Shown here one piece after another: positions 1 to 6,495 of a DNA stretch of 32,806 nucleotides (positions are counted from its first letter, which is position 1; each line of letters begins with the position of its first letter). Source of the DNA: Acidobacteriota bacterium (GTDB lineage Bacteria > Acidobacteriota > JAAYUB01); contig JAGNHB010000063.1 in NCBI GenBank assembly GCA_018001935.1, positions 1-32,806 on the forward strand, in the 5' to 3' direction. The translations under genes and the position numbers were made by a program. The notes under the pieces were generated by a model, which did no database searches, was not told where the DNA came from, and saw only the letters and a program-made list of their open reading frames with translations.

Positions 1-103
1 CATAATAGGTATTTTCATACGCTGAAATCGATTGAGGAGACCGTCGAGGATCTGTTCGAATCCTGGCGAGATGGTAGTGCTAATCTCAGGAGATTATGCG
101 CAA

Positions 104-328
104 TTATATAAGTCGCCGAGTATAACCAAGGGTGCCTCCTTTCCCTCGACGACATGGGGACGAGCCATCAGGAGGTCTCGCGTCTTCACCCATGAGTTCG
201 CGTTCGAGAAGTTGGATGGCGTATTCCTGCATGTTCGAGTCTATTTCGACGCAGCGAACCCGGAGCCGACGATGAAGATCTTCAGAAAGTGTGATTTGTA
301 TTTTCCTTTCCTGTGGTGCTTCGATCAT
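104..328 (-). CDS. Ribbon-helix-helix (CopG/Arc-like) DNA-binding protein
   Basis: Small 74-residue protein. Residues 9-45 have the pattern of a ribbon-helix-helix fold: a short strand (KIQITLSEDL) followed by two helices (HRRLRVRCVE and MQEYAIQLLERELM). Such proteins are dimeric operator binders and often the antitoxin half of type II toxin-antitoxin pairs. I chose the ATG at 328 over an upstream in-frame codon because a GGAG lies 8 nt before it and a promoter at 367-396 sits just upstream. The tail after residue 48 is polar and low in structure. No toxin gene can be read in the 103 bases that remain downstream, so the partner, if any, is lost or beyond the edge. The fold is fairly secure; the antitoxin role is inference. 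Confidence 0.55.
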   Translation of the reverse strand: MIEAPQERKIQITLSEDLHRRLRVRCVEIDSNMQEYAIQLLERELMGEDARPPDGSSPCRRGKGGTLGYTRRLI

Positions 329-366
329 GAACCACTCTCCAGAGGGCCCAGTTAACACTTGGCTGA

Positions 367-396
367 GGTATACTGCTTGGCAGGCCCGGTTGTCAA
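367..396 (-). promoter_or_regulatory. Sigma-70-like promoter for the RHH gene
   Basis: On the minus strand a perfect -35 box TTGACA (391-396) and a -10 box TATACC (367-372) are 18 bp apart. The predicted start near 360 leaves about 32 nt before the ATG at 328. Its position also argues that bases 360-410 are intergenic and not the missing 5' end of the vsr gene on the other strand. Confidence 0.5.
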
Positions 397-419
397 CTTA
401 CTATTTTTGTTTCGGCTAA

Positions 420-821
420 GCCGGGATAAAGGGAAAGGACACCCGACCGGAACTGTTCGTAAGAAAACTCGTCTACCATCTGGGGTTCGGATACCGTCTT
501 CACGACCCGCGGCTTCCCGGGAAGCCGGATCTGGTATTCCGTAAAACCCGGAAGGTTATCTTTGTGCACGGATGCTTCTGGCATCGCCATCAGTGCAGGA
601 ACGGCAGGGCCAATCCGAAAACCAACAATGAATTCTGGCAGAAAAAGCTGGGGGCCAACGTTTCCAGGGACCGGAGGAACCGGACAGCCCTGAAAAAAGA
701 CGGCTGGAAAGTCCTGGTGGTCTGGGAATGCCAGACCGTCGAGGCCCGGCGAGGATGGTTGCAGGACAAACTCGGTAAATTCCTGGGCCCACAACCATCC
801 CCGCAAGGCACTCAGCGGTAG
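420..821 (+). pseudogene. vsr: Very short patch repair endonuclease Vsr, 5' end broken
   Basis: The frame reads a clear Vsr endonuclease, which nicks DNA 5' of T:G mismatches produced by deamination of 5-methylcytosine. Visible family landmarks in order are KGKDTRPEL, LPGKPDLVF with the metal-binding aspartate, VHGCFWHRHQC with the active-site and zinc histidines, PKTNNEFW, and VVWEC with the last zinc cysteine. The C-terminal core is complete. The 5' end is not: an in-frame TAA stands at 417-419, and no ATG occurs before HGCFW. In the adjacent frame the bases upstream read ...RLSR directly before the core, so one extra G near 423-425 would explain the break (family proteins read MSRIKGKDT). 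The alternative is truncation at an element junction. No cytosine methyltransferase is in the window. Confidence 0.75.
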
Positions 822-878
822 ATTGATTTGCCTGCCCTGGAACAAAGGTGCTGTTCTTGGGAAGGAGGAGGCTGAAGC

Positions 879-2102
879 ATGGTCAGGAAAAGGAGCTCGA
901 CACTGAACAGGCGGGAAACCGGAGAATCGAGGGACGAACGGCTCGACTTCGGGGTCCTCGTGGATGCGATCCGGCGGGCGCACGAGCACTGCGCGACGCA
1001 GGCCAGCCGGACGGTCAATGTCAACCTGACCTTGCGCAACTGGCTCATCGGCGCGTATATCCGGGAATACGAGCAGAACGGGGCCGACCGGGCAACCTAC
1101 GGCGATGCCTTGATGGACAAGCTTGCCGAGAGATTGAAAAACAATGGCATCAACGATCTGGCAGTGCGTACCCTTCGGCAATGCCGCCAGTTCTATGCGG
1201 TGTATCCCATGATCCGGCAGACGCCGTCTGCCGATTCCCTTCATGCCCTGTTGCCGACCCCAATTTGGCGGACGCTGTCCGCCAAATGCGCTCCAGCAAA
1301 CTCCGCGGGCCTCGCCGTGAAGGTCCCGGCAGGAATTCGGGAGTCGTCGTCTGCCGAATCGGGGGTGCCACCGGAGAAACTACTCACTGCGCTTTCCTTC
1401 AGCCACTTCGCGGAGCTGATCGCCATCGACGACCCGCTCAAGCGAGCCTTCTACGAGATCGAGTGCCTCAGGGGCAACTGGTCGGTGCGGCAGCTCAGGC
1501 GGCAGATCGCCACACTGTATTTCGAGCGCTCGGGACTGTCGACGGACAAGGAGAAGCTGGCGGCGATGGTCAGGGCCGGCGCGGAGACGGCGGAACCGGG
1601 GCTGGCCATCCGGGACCCATATGTTTTCGAGTTCCTCGGGCTGAAGGCGAAGGATGCGGTGGAGGAATCCGACCTGGAAGCGGCCCTGGTGGCGAACCTG
1701 CGGGACTTCCTGCTGGAGCTGGGGCACGGCTTCTGCCTGGAAGCGCAGCAGAAGAGCATCGTCATCGGCCACACCCGCGGTTTCGTGGACCTGGTGTTCT
1801 ACCACCGCGTCCTCAAGTGCCACGTGCTCATCGACCTCAAGGTGGACCGGTTCCGCCACGAGGACATCGGTCAGCTCAACACCTACGTGACCTGGTACCG
1901 GAAGCACATGATGTCCGAGGGCGACAACCCGCCCGTCGGCCTGCTGCTCTGCACCAAGAAGGACCACGCCCTGGTCGAATACGCCCTGGCGGCCATCGAC
2001 AACCGGCTCTTCGTCTCGAAATACCAGATGGAGTTGCCGAGTCGGGATGAGCTTCTGCGCTTCCTGGAAGATAAGCGCCGGGAACTCGGTGACGGTACAT
2101 GA
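879..2102 (+). CDS. yhcG: YhcG-type PD-(D/E)XK nuclease (DUF1016)
   Basis: 407-residue protein of the YhcG/DUF1016 family, mobile-element and defence-associated proteins with a predicted PD-(D/E)XK nuclease fold. The N-terminal helical domain (about 20-110, with NWLIGAYIREYEQNG and the repeat-like RQCRQFYAVYP) precedes a linker, the SFSHFAELI and FYEIECLRGNWSVRQLRRQI segment (172-212), and the C-terminal nuclease domain. There D304 in GFVDLVFYHR and the D319-L-K321 pair in VLIDLKVDRF form the expected acidic/lysine core, followed by the family's IGQLNTYV. A strong AAGGAGG precedes the ATG. The stop overlaps the next gene's start (ATGA), so both are probably translated together. The linker (113-161) contains three encoded palindromes, described separately. 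Cleavage target and biological role are not known from sequence. Confidence 0.85.
   Translation: MVRKRSSTLNRRETGESRDERLDFGVLVDAIRRAHEHCATQASRTVNVNLTLRNWLIGAYIREYEQNGADRATYGDALMDKLAERLKNNGINDLAVRTLRQCRQFYAVYPMIRQTPSADSLHALLPTPIWRTLSAKCAPANSAGLAVKVPAGIRESSSAESGVPPEKLLTALSFSHFAELIAIDDPLKRAFYEIECLRGNWSVRQLRRQIATLYFERSGLSTDKEKLAAMVRAGAETAEPGLAIRDPYVFEFLGLKAKDAVEESDLEAALVANLRDFLLELGHGFCLEAQQKSIVIGHTRGFVDLVFYHRVLKCHVLIDLKVDRFRHEDIGQLNTYVTWYRKHMMSEGDNPPVGLLLCTKKDHALVEYALAAIDNRLFVSKYQMELPSRDELLRFLEDKRRELGDGT
1215..1359 (+). repeat. Three palindromes inside the yhcG linker
   Basis: Three hairpin-forming units lie in frame in the yhcG linker. Each has a 3-nt centre. Unit 1 (1215-1233) has perfect 8-bp arms CGGCAGAC; unit 2 (1263-1287) has perfect 11-bp arms ATTTGGCGGAC; unit 3 (1335-1359) has 11-bp arms with two mismatches. 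They are read in the same phase as IRQTPSADS, IWRTLSAKC and IRESSSAES, so DNA symmetry and peptide repeat coincide. Centres are 51 and 72 bp apart. Confidence 0.8.
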
Positions 2103-2725
2103 TCGGCCGCATCCGGCGCGAAGACCCCGAGTTCCCGGCCGCCCTGCGGGACCGGTCGGGCGAGGGGGCCCCCGACGGCCTTTTCTTCCTGGGCGAAACC
2201 GGGGTCCTCCGCCAGCCGCTCCTGGGGTTGGTCTGCTCGGTCCGGTGCCCCGGCGGCATCGTCCTCCGGACCTTCGACGCCGCCCGGGCGCTGCGGGACG
2301 CGGGTGTGGCGGTGATCGGAGGTTTCCACTCGCCGATGGAAAAGGAGTGCCTGGACATCCTCCTCCGGGGCCCCCAGCCGGTGGTCCTCTGCCCGGCCCG
2401 GGGGCTGGCCGGCATGCGCCTCGGCCCGGTCCCGCGGCAGGTGCTGCGGGAGGGGCGGCTGCTGGTCCTCTCGCCCTTCGCGGAGAATATCCGGCGAACG
2501 ACGACCGCCCGGGCGGTGCAGCGGAACCACCGGGTGGCGGCCCTTGCCGAGGCGCTGTGGGTCCCCCACGCCTCTCCCGGCGGAAAGGCCTGGACTACCG
2601 TTCATGCCGCCCTGGCGCGGCGGCAGCCGGTCTTCACCTTCGTCAACGAACACAATGGCGGATTACTCGAAGCGGGGGCGCGCCCCTTCACCGAGTTGGA
2701 TCTCGCGGCTTTGGCAAACCGATAA
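2099..2725 (+). CDS. Short DprA/Smf-like Rossmann protein
   Basis: 208-residue protein resembling the Rossmann core of DprA/Smf DNA-processing proteins, which bind single-stranded DNA and load RecA in transformation. The recognisable region is roughly 45-155: LVCSVRCPGGIVLRTFDAA, then ALRDAGVAVIGGFHSPMEKECLDILL, then PVVLCPARGL. This is the strand-helix order of DprA, but without the accessory domains of a typical housekeeping DprA (about 350 residues or more). SPFAENIRRTTTARAVQRN and the GKAWTTVHAALARRQPVFTF stretch match later parts of the fold. It starts inside the yhcG stop (ATGA), pointing to co-translation and joint function. Similar short DprA-like proteins occur in mobile and defence contexts; a role in sensing or handling foreign single-stranded DNA is inference. 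Confidence 0.7.
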   Translation: MIGRIRREDPEFPAALRDRSGEGAPDGLFFLGETGVLRQPLLGLVCSVRCPGGIVLRTFDAARALRDAGVAVIGGFHSPMEKECLDILLRGPQPVVLCPARGLAGMRLGPVPRQVLREGRLLVLSPFAENIRRTTTARAVQRNHRVAALAEALWVPHASPGGKAWTTVHAALARRQPVFTFVNEHNGGLLEAGARPFTELDLAALANR

Positions 2726-2750
2726 CACCATGGATAGGAGACAAGGCACG

Positions 2751-3155
2751 ATGAGCTTTGATCTGGCGGTTTGGTCAAAAAATGCAGTCGCCTCGCCTGC
2801 CGAGGCCGGTGAACTCTACGCCCGGCTTTGCGACGATCCGTCGGGCGTGTACGATGATCTCCCGGCGAGCCGCGGGATCGAGACCTTCTACCGGGAACTG
2901 ACCGCGCAGCATCCGGAGATCGACGACGTTCCGGAGGAGGAGATCGACAATACCGACCTCTGCCCCTGGAGCATCGCCTTCGATCGCTCGGACAAGCACA
3001 TCCTCCTGTGCGCGGTCTGGTCGAAGGCCGACTACGTGGAGAACCTCGTACGCACACTGGCGGAGAAACACGACCTGGCCCTGTTCAACCCACAGACAGG
3101 CACTCTTCATCTACTCCGCCATCCGATGCCCCGGTTCTCCGGGCGGGGCGAATGA
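2751..3155 (+). CDS. Small acidic protein of unknown function (MSFDLAVW family)
   Basis: 134-residue acidic protein beginning MSFDLAVWSKN, a start I associate with a scattered family of uncharacterised proteins. Conserved-looking parts are EAGELYARLCD, FYRELTAQHPEIDDVPEEE, CPWSIAFDRSDKHILLCAVWSKAD and AEKHDLALFNPQTGTLHLL. There is no signal peptide, membrane segment or catalytic motif. The pattern suggests a soluble alpha/beta protein, possibly an accessory or immunity-like protein. The ATG at 2751 follows AGGAG by 10 nt; an in-frame ATG at 2730 is an alternative. It is 25 bp after the DprA-like gene on the same strand, so it probably belongs to that operon. Its 3' end overlaps by 45 nt the foreign tail of the broken integrase on the other strand. 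Confidence 0.65.
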   Translation: MSFDLAVWSKNAVASPAEAGELYARLCDDPSGVYDDLPASRGIETFYRELTAQHPEIDDVPEEEIDNTDLCPWSIAFDRSDKHILLCAVWSKADYVENLVRTLAEKHDLALFNPQTGTLHLLRHPMPRFSGRGE

Positions 3156-4265
3156 CGTTTTTGCCATTTCGGGGCGCCGATGATCTGGTGCAACCGGAGA
3201 AAACCGGCGGTGGAACCCCTGCTCGTTCAGAATGGTGGAGGCCATGGCCCGGAAGCCGTGGGCGGTCTGCTCCTCGCCCGTGTACCCCAGGCGGATCAGG
3301 GCGGAGCGGACGGTGTTCTCCGACATCGGCCGCCCGTCCTTCCGGGCGCTCGGGAAAACGTGCTTCGCTTCCCCCGTCAGGCACTGGACCTCGCGCAGCA
3401 CGGCCACGGCCTGGCGGGACAGGGGGACGACGTGCAGGGACCGCATCTTCATTTTCCCCGCAGGGATCCGGATTTCGGGGGCATCCAGGTCGATCTCGCC
3501 CCACTCCAGGTGACGGAGTTCCCCCGGCCGGAGCATCACCAGGGGGGTCAACCGGAGGGCCGCGCGCGTCACGGGGTCGCCGTGGTAGCCGTCCATGGCC
3601 CGGAGGAGCTCCCCGATCGCCTTCGGGTCGACCAGGGTGGCGTGGTTTTTCTCCCGGTGAGGGGCGAGCGCCCCCTTCAGCGCCCCCGAGGGGTCGCTGA
3701 CCGCCCGCCCCGTCGCGACGGCGTACCGGAAGACGGCCCCGATGATCTGGAGCAGGCGGTGGGCGGTGTAGACCGTGCGTTTCTCGATCCGGCGGCAGAC
3801 GGTGAGGACGTCCGGGGCGTTCAGATCCTTGATGGCGCGGTCCCCGATGTACGGGAAGACGTCCTTCTCCAGCCACCGGATGATCCGGCTGCAGTGGAGG
3901 GGGGTCCAGATCCCGGAGTTCCGGAGGTGCCACTCCCGGGCGATCACCTCGAAGGTGTTCTCATCCGCCACCCGGGCGGCTTTCTTGGCCTGTTTCATCG
4001 CGGCCGGGTCGTGGCCCTCCTTGAGGAGCCGGCGGGCCTCGTCCCGCTTGTTGCGGGCCTCCTTGAGGCTGATGAGGGGGTACTCCCCGAAGGAGAGCGA
4101 CTTGTTCCGCCCGGCAAAGACGAACCCCATCCTCCAGAGCTTGCTCCCGTTCGGCGTCACCAGCAGGTAGAGCCCCTGGCCGTCCGTCACCTTGATCGGT
4201 TTTGTCCCGGGTTTAATTGCGCGGATCCTGAGCTCTGTAAGCACTTCGCGTTTTGTTTTTGGCAT
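3111..4265 (-). pseudogene. Tyrosine integrase (P4 type) lacking its catalytic C-terminus
   Basis: 384-residue reading frame of a P4-like tyrosine recombinase. Residues 1-90 are the DUF4102 arm-binding domain (LTELRIRAIKPGTKPIKVTDGQGLYL, then LSFGEYPLISLKEAR), about 105-200 the core-binding domain, and the rest the catalytic domain. The first catalytic arginine is in LRPGELRHLEWGE, and the box II His-x-x-Arg is in TAHGFRAMAST. After ILNEQGFH at about 3195 the frame turns into an unrelated tail. The usual continuation, roughly PDVIERQLAH followed by the AAYNRAEY segment with the nucleophilic tyrosine, is absent, and no substitute is found in the other two frames. The ATG at 4265 fits the family N-terminus. 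It lies just beyond the 3' end of the tRNA, the usual place for this family. It is almost certainly unable to recombine DNA. Confidence 0.85.
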
Positions 4266-4287
4266 ACGATATTTACACCTCTTTTTG

Positions 4288-4345
4288 CGGTATCGTATTC
4301 TCGACAGGGGTACGATACCGTGAATAATACCGTAGACAATACCGG
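4288..4345. repeat. Inverted repeat plus ATACCG iterations upstream of integrase
   Basis: Perfect 10-bp arms CGGTATCGTA (4288-4297) and TACGATACCG (4311-4320) are separated by 13 bp. The right arm opens a short series of direct repeats, GATACCG (4314-4320), AATACCG (4327-4333) and AATACCG (4339-4345), with 12-13 bp periods. The block lies between the integrase start and the tRNA. It fits integrase arm-type sites or an operator for integrase control; neither is proven. Confidence 0.6.
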
Positions 4346-4384
4346 ATGTCAAAGGTTCCCCCCGATCTTTCCCGGACGGGTGAA

Positions 4385-4422
4385 AAAACGGAAGGCCTTG
4401 ATTTCTCAAGGCCTTCCGTTTT
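4385..4422 (-). terminator. Rho-independent terminator of the tRNA-Met gene
   Basis: A 17-bp perfect inverted repeat with a 4-nt loop (arms 4385-4401 and 4406-4422, core GGAAGGCCTTGA) ends in T runs on either strand. It lies 27 nt beyond the tRNA CCA end, so it terminates the tRNA transcript and could also work from the other side. It is not an obvious part of the integrative element. Confidence 0.85.
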
Positions 4423-4448
4423 CTATCGTCCGTTGCCGGACAGGGTAC

Positions 4449-4525
4449 TGGTGCCGGTGCAGGGAATTGAACCCCGGACGCCGCGGATATGAGCCGCGTG
4501 CTCTAACCATCTGAGCTACACCGGC
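4449..4525 (-). tRNA. tRNA-Met (anticodon CAT)
   Basis: A full cloverleaf is readable on the minus strand. The acceptor arm GCCGGTG pairs with CACCGGC, the D-arm is AGCTCAGATGGTTAGAGC, the anticodon stem CGCGG/CCGCG encloses CTCATAT with anticodon CAT, and the T-arm contains GGTTCAATTCC. The 3' CCA is encoded (4449-4451). The sequence alone does not separate elongator methionine from lysidine-modified isoleucine tRNA, but the non-initiator features favour elongator Met. The broken integrase directly beyond its 3' end marks it as the likely integration site. Confidence 0.93.
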
Positions 4526-4546
4526 ACGCGATGGTTCGAACTGAGC

Positions 4547-4575
4547 CTTTTACACTAATCGTCCCCGGGTGTCAA
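4547..4575 (-). promoter_or_regulatory. Promoter of tRNA-Met; rest of the 4526-4927 gap
   Basis: Perfect -35 TTGACA (4570-4575) and a weaker -10 TAAAAG (4547-4552) have a 17-bp spacer. Transcription would start about 15 nt before the mature tRNA 5' end. The remaining gap up to the next gene at 4928 holds only the short tandem repeat at 4663-4706; I see no gene there. Confidence 0.65.
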
Positions 4576-4662
4576 GAGCGGTTTTCAGCGAGGAAACGAA
4601 ATTGTCGTCGCCGGCCGGCGGGAGGAAAAGGGCTGCGTCGAACGGTTTGCCCTGGCTGCGCC

Positions 4663-4706
4663 GAATGGTACTTTTCCGGATGGTACTTTCCGGAGGGTGA
4701 TTTTCC
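4663..4706 (+). repeat. Three tandem 14-15-bp units
   Basis: Consecutive units GAATGGTACTTTTCC (4663-4677), GGATGGTACTTTCC (4678-4691) and GGAGGGTGATTTTCC (4692-4706) stand in non-coding DNA. The GATGGTACTTT core equals the end of the 84-bp repeat at 5726-5809, which suggests a shared origin. Confidence 0.7.
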
Positions 4707-4927
4707 CGGGTGGCCTTTGGCCCGGGCGACCGTCGGTTGGCCGGGGGTCCGTGAAGCGCGGCGGCGCCCGGAAATGGGTACTTGTGCGGATTGATCCGGG
4801 CTTGCCCCGGGAGCATCATGGGGGTGAACAGGACGTCGAGGAGGGGTGCCCTCTCGCCCGGTCCCCCCCGGAGACGCCGTGGGGAATTGAGGCCGGGCGA
4901 GCGGGGACGGTCCGAAATGGAGGCCGC

Positions 4928-5137
4928 ATGAGACTGGAGGAGATCAAGAAAATCGCCCAGGGGTTCGGAATCCGACCCCAGGGGATGAAGAAGGGCGAGT
5001 TGATCCGCACCATCCAGACCACGGAGCAAAACATCCCTTGCTACGGGACCGAGCGCGTGGATCACTGCCACGAGACGCGGTGCCTATGGTCCGGGGATTG
5101 CCGGAGAGAACGCGAGGCCCGGGCCGGTCACTCCTGA
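4928..5137 (+). CDS. Small SAP-like / Rho-N-like protein
   Basis: 69-residue protein. Residues 2-35 (RLEEIKKIAQGFGIRPQGMK, then KGELIRTIQ) match the helix-turn-helix pattern of SAP and Rho N-terminal-type nucleic-acid-binding motifs. The second half carries four cysteines (IPCYG, DHCHETRCLWSGDC) in a spacing seen in related small proteins that end FDCFG...CLWREDC. Metal binding by these cysteines is possible. The ATG at 4928 follows GGAGG by about 5 nt. It stands alone between two non-coding stretches; its target is unknown. Confidence 0.65.
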   Translation: MRLEEIKKIAQGFGIRPQGMKKGELIRTIQTTEQNIPCYGTERVDHCHETRCLWSGDCRREREARAGHS

Positions 5138-5276
5138 GGGGCCGGGGCCTGCCGTGAACGGGGGCGGACCGAGGAACCGCCCCGATGTCGCCCGTGAGAG
5201 GCGGGGTTAAGAGAGGCCGTGGACGGCCCGGAAGGCCGTTCCGCGGGTTTCCCGAAAAGGGGGGGAGGGGATTCGA

Positions 5277-5618
5277 ATGGCTGCCAACTTCCGCATCCTG
5301 GCCCGGCAGGACCATGGGGAGGTTTGTGTCTCCCTGGCGGGGGACTTCGACGGTTCCTCCGCCTGCGAACTCGTCAACTTCCTGCAGGACACCGCGCCGG
5401 GCCACCCGCACCTGACCGTCGACACCCGGGGGCTGGGCGTCGTCCATCCCTTCGGGGTCCAGGTCTTCCAGAACCGCCGGGGGATGCTCAACCCCTCGGC
5501 GCCCCGCATCGCCCTCACGGGCCGTCACGCCGAGACCCTGTGGCCCGAGGCGGCAACGAAGCGGCCTCGGCGGCCGTCGCCGGGGATTCACCGCCACAGC
5601 CGGGCCCTGGCCCGGTAA
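5277..5618 (+). CDS. STAS-like small protein
   Basis: 113-residue protein with the outline of a short STAS-type alpha/beta domain: VCVSLAGDFDGSSACELVNFL, then LTVDTRGLGVVHPFGVQVFQ, then IALTGRHAE. The GDFDGSSA and HPFG segments recur in a family of small bacterial proteins. Classical STAS anti-sigma-factor antagonists carry a phosphorylatable serine near the second strand/helix; here the corresponding loop (DTRGLGVVHPFG) has none, so a simple RsbV-like switch role is doubtful. Residues 93-113 are basic and may be an unstructured tail. A purine-rich GGGAGGGG precedes the ATG. No partner kinase adjoins it, although a PP2C phosphatase lies at 19.4-20.7 kb. Confidence 0.6.
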   Translation: MAANFRILARQDHGEVCVSLAGDFDGSSACELVNFLQDTAPGHPHLTVDTRGLGVVHPFGVQVFQNRRGMLNPSAPRIALTGRHAETLWPEAATKRPRRPSPGIHRHSRALAR

Positions 5619-5623
5619 ACCCG

Positions 5624-5707
5624 GACGCCACCGCAATACCCGGAAAACGAACGGGTTCGTGTCTGCAGGGCCTGGGGTGAGCCATCGCCCGGGGGGCGGG
5701 GATACTT
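5624..5707 (+). repeat. 84-bp dispersed repeat, copy A
   Basis: An 84-bp unit starting GACGCCACCG and ending GATACTT, in non-coding DNA directly after the STAS-like gene. It aligns without gaps to copy B (59 of 84 positions identical by my count) and with one indel to copy C at 25497-25569. The palindromic end, GCCATCGCCC then GGGGGGCGGGG, is degraded in this copy. Confidence 0.75.
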
Positions 5708-5725
5708 GTGCGGGGTCGGCAGCAG

Positions 5726-5809
5726 GACGGACTCGCAACACCCGGGAAGCAAACGGGAATGTGTTGTTATGTGTTTGGTTGAGCCATCGCCCGGAGGGCG
5801 ATGGTACTT
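5726..5809 (+). repeat. 84-bp dispersed repeat, copy B, with intact palindrome
   Basis: Second tandem copy of the 84-bp unit, separated from A by 18 bp. Its 3' part is a perfect palindrome with 9-bp arms CCATCGCCC (5784-5792) and GGGCGATGG (5796-5804) around GGA. It lies 22 bp beyond the stop of the response regulator, between convergent genes, where the hairpin may also help end transcription. Confidence 0.8.
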
Positions 5810-5831
5810 TAAGAGCCGATGCACGCCAGGG

Positions 5832-6494
5832 TCAGCGGGCGCCGACGTCGACGTAGCCTTTCCGGATGGAGTAGCGGACCAGGTCCGCCACGTTGTGGAT
5901 CTGGAGCTTCGCGGCGATGTTCTCCCGGTGGCGGTGGACGGTGCGCACGCTGATCCGGAGGAGGTCGGCGATCTCCTTGTTGGTTTTTCCCTCGGCGACG
6001 AGCTTGAGGACCTCCCGCTCTCGGCAGGTCAGGACCTCGGCGCGGGCGGCCTCGATCCCCCGCTGCCGGAGGGTGGAGAGCGCCTCCGCCGCCTCCAGGG
6101 CGAGCCGGGGGGAAACGTAGACCTCCCCCCGGCCCACCGTCTCGATGGCGTCGAGAAGTTCCCGGTCCGAATCCTCCTTGAGGACGTACCCCCGCGCCCC
6201 GGCCCCCAGGGCGTGGTAGAGGTACTCCTTCGACCGGTGCATGCTCAGGATGATGACCCTGACGTCCGGGTAGAGGCTGCGGATCTCCCGGGCGGCCTCG
6301 ATCCCCCGGATCCGGGGCATCGCGACGTCGAGGACGACCAGGTCGGGAAGGGTTCGCTTGAGCAGTTCCAGGAGTTCGAACCCGTCCGCGGCCTCCCCGC
6401 AGACCTCGAGACCGGGGACCTCCTCGAGGATTTTCCGGATGCCCTGCCGCAGCATGGCGTGATCGTCGGCCAGGATGACGCGGCGGGGTTTCAT
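5832..6494 (-). CDS. NarL/FixJ-family response regulator
   Basis: 220-residue two-component regulator. An N-terminal receiver domain (1-120) has acidic residues D10-D11, phosphoacceptor D56 in LVVLDVAMP and conserved K106 in GYVLKED. A C-terminal LuxR-type helix-turn-helix follows (about 150-215: LTCREREVLKLVAEGKTNKEIA, cut here by the turn, then VRTVHRHRENI). Phosphorylation should promote DNA binding at target promoters. It follows the histidine kinase with a 1-bp gap (kinase stop at 6496, this ATG at 6494), so the two are a cognate pair. It is the last gene of the operon that begins with the permease. The target genes are not visible; the operon's own promoter is one candidate. Confidence 0.93.
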   Translation of the reverse strand: MKPRRVILADDHAMLRQGIRKILEEVPGLEVCGEAADGFELLELLKRTLPDLVVLDVAMPRIRGIEAAREIRSLYPDVRVIILSMHRSKEYLYHALGAGARGYVLKEDSDRELLDAIETVGRGEVYVSPRLALEAAEALSTLRQRGIEAARAEVLTCREREVLKLVAEGKTNKEIADLLRISVRTVHRHRENIAAKLQIHNVADLVRYSIRKGYVDVGAR

Positions 6495-6495
6495 C

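Noticed and set aside
41..75. TTCGAATCC resembling a tRNA T-loop
   Set aside because: The flanking bases do not pair as a T-stem and no acceptor or anticodon arm is present.
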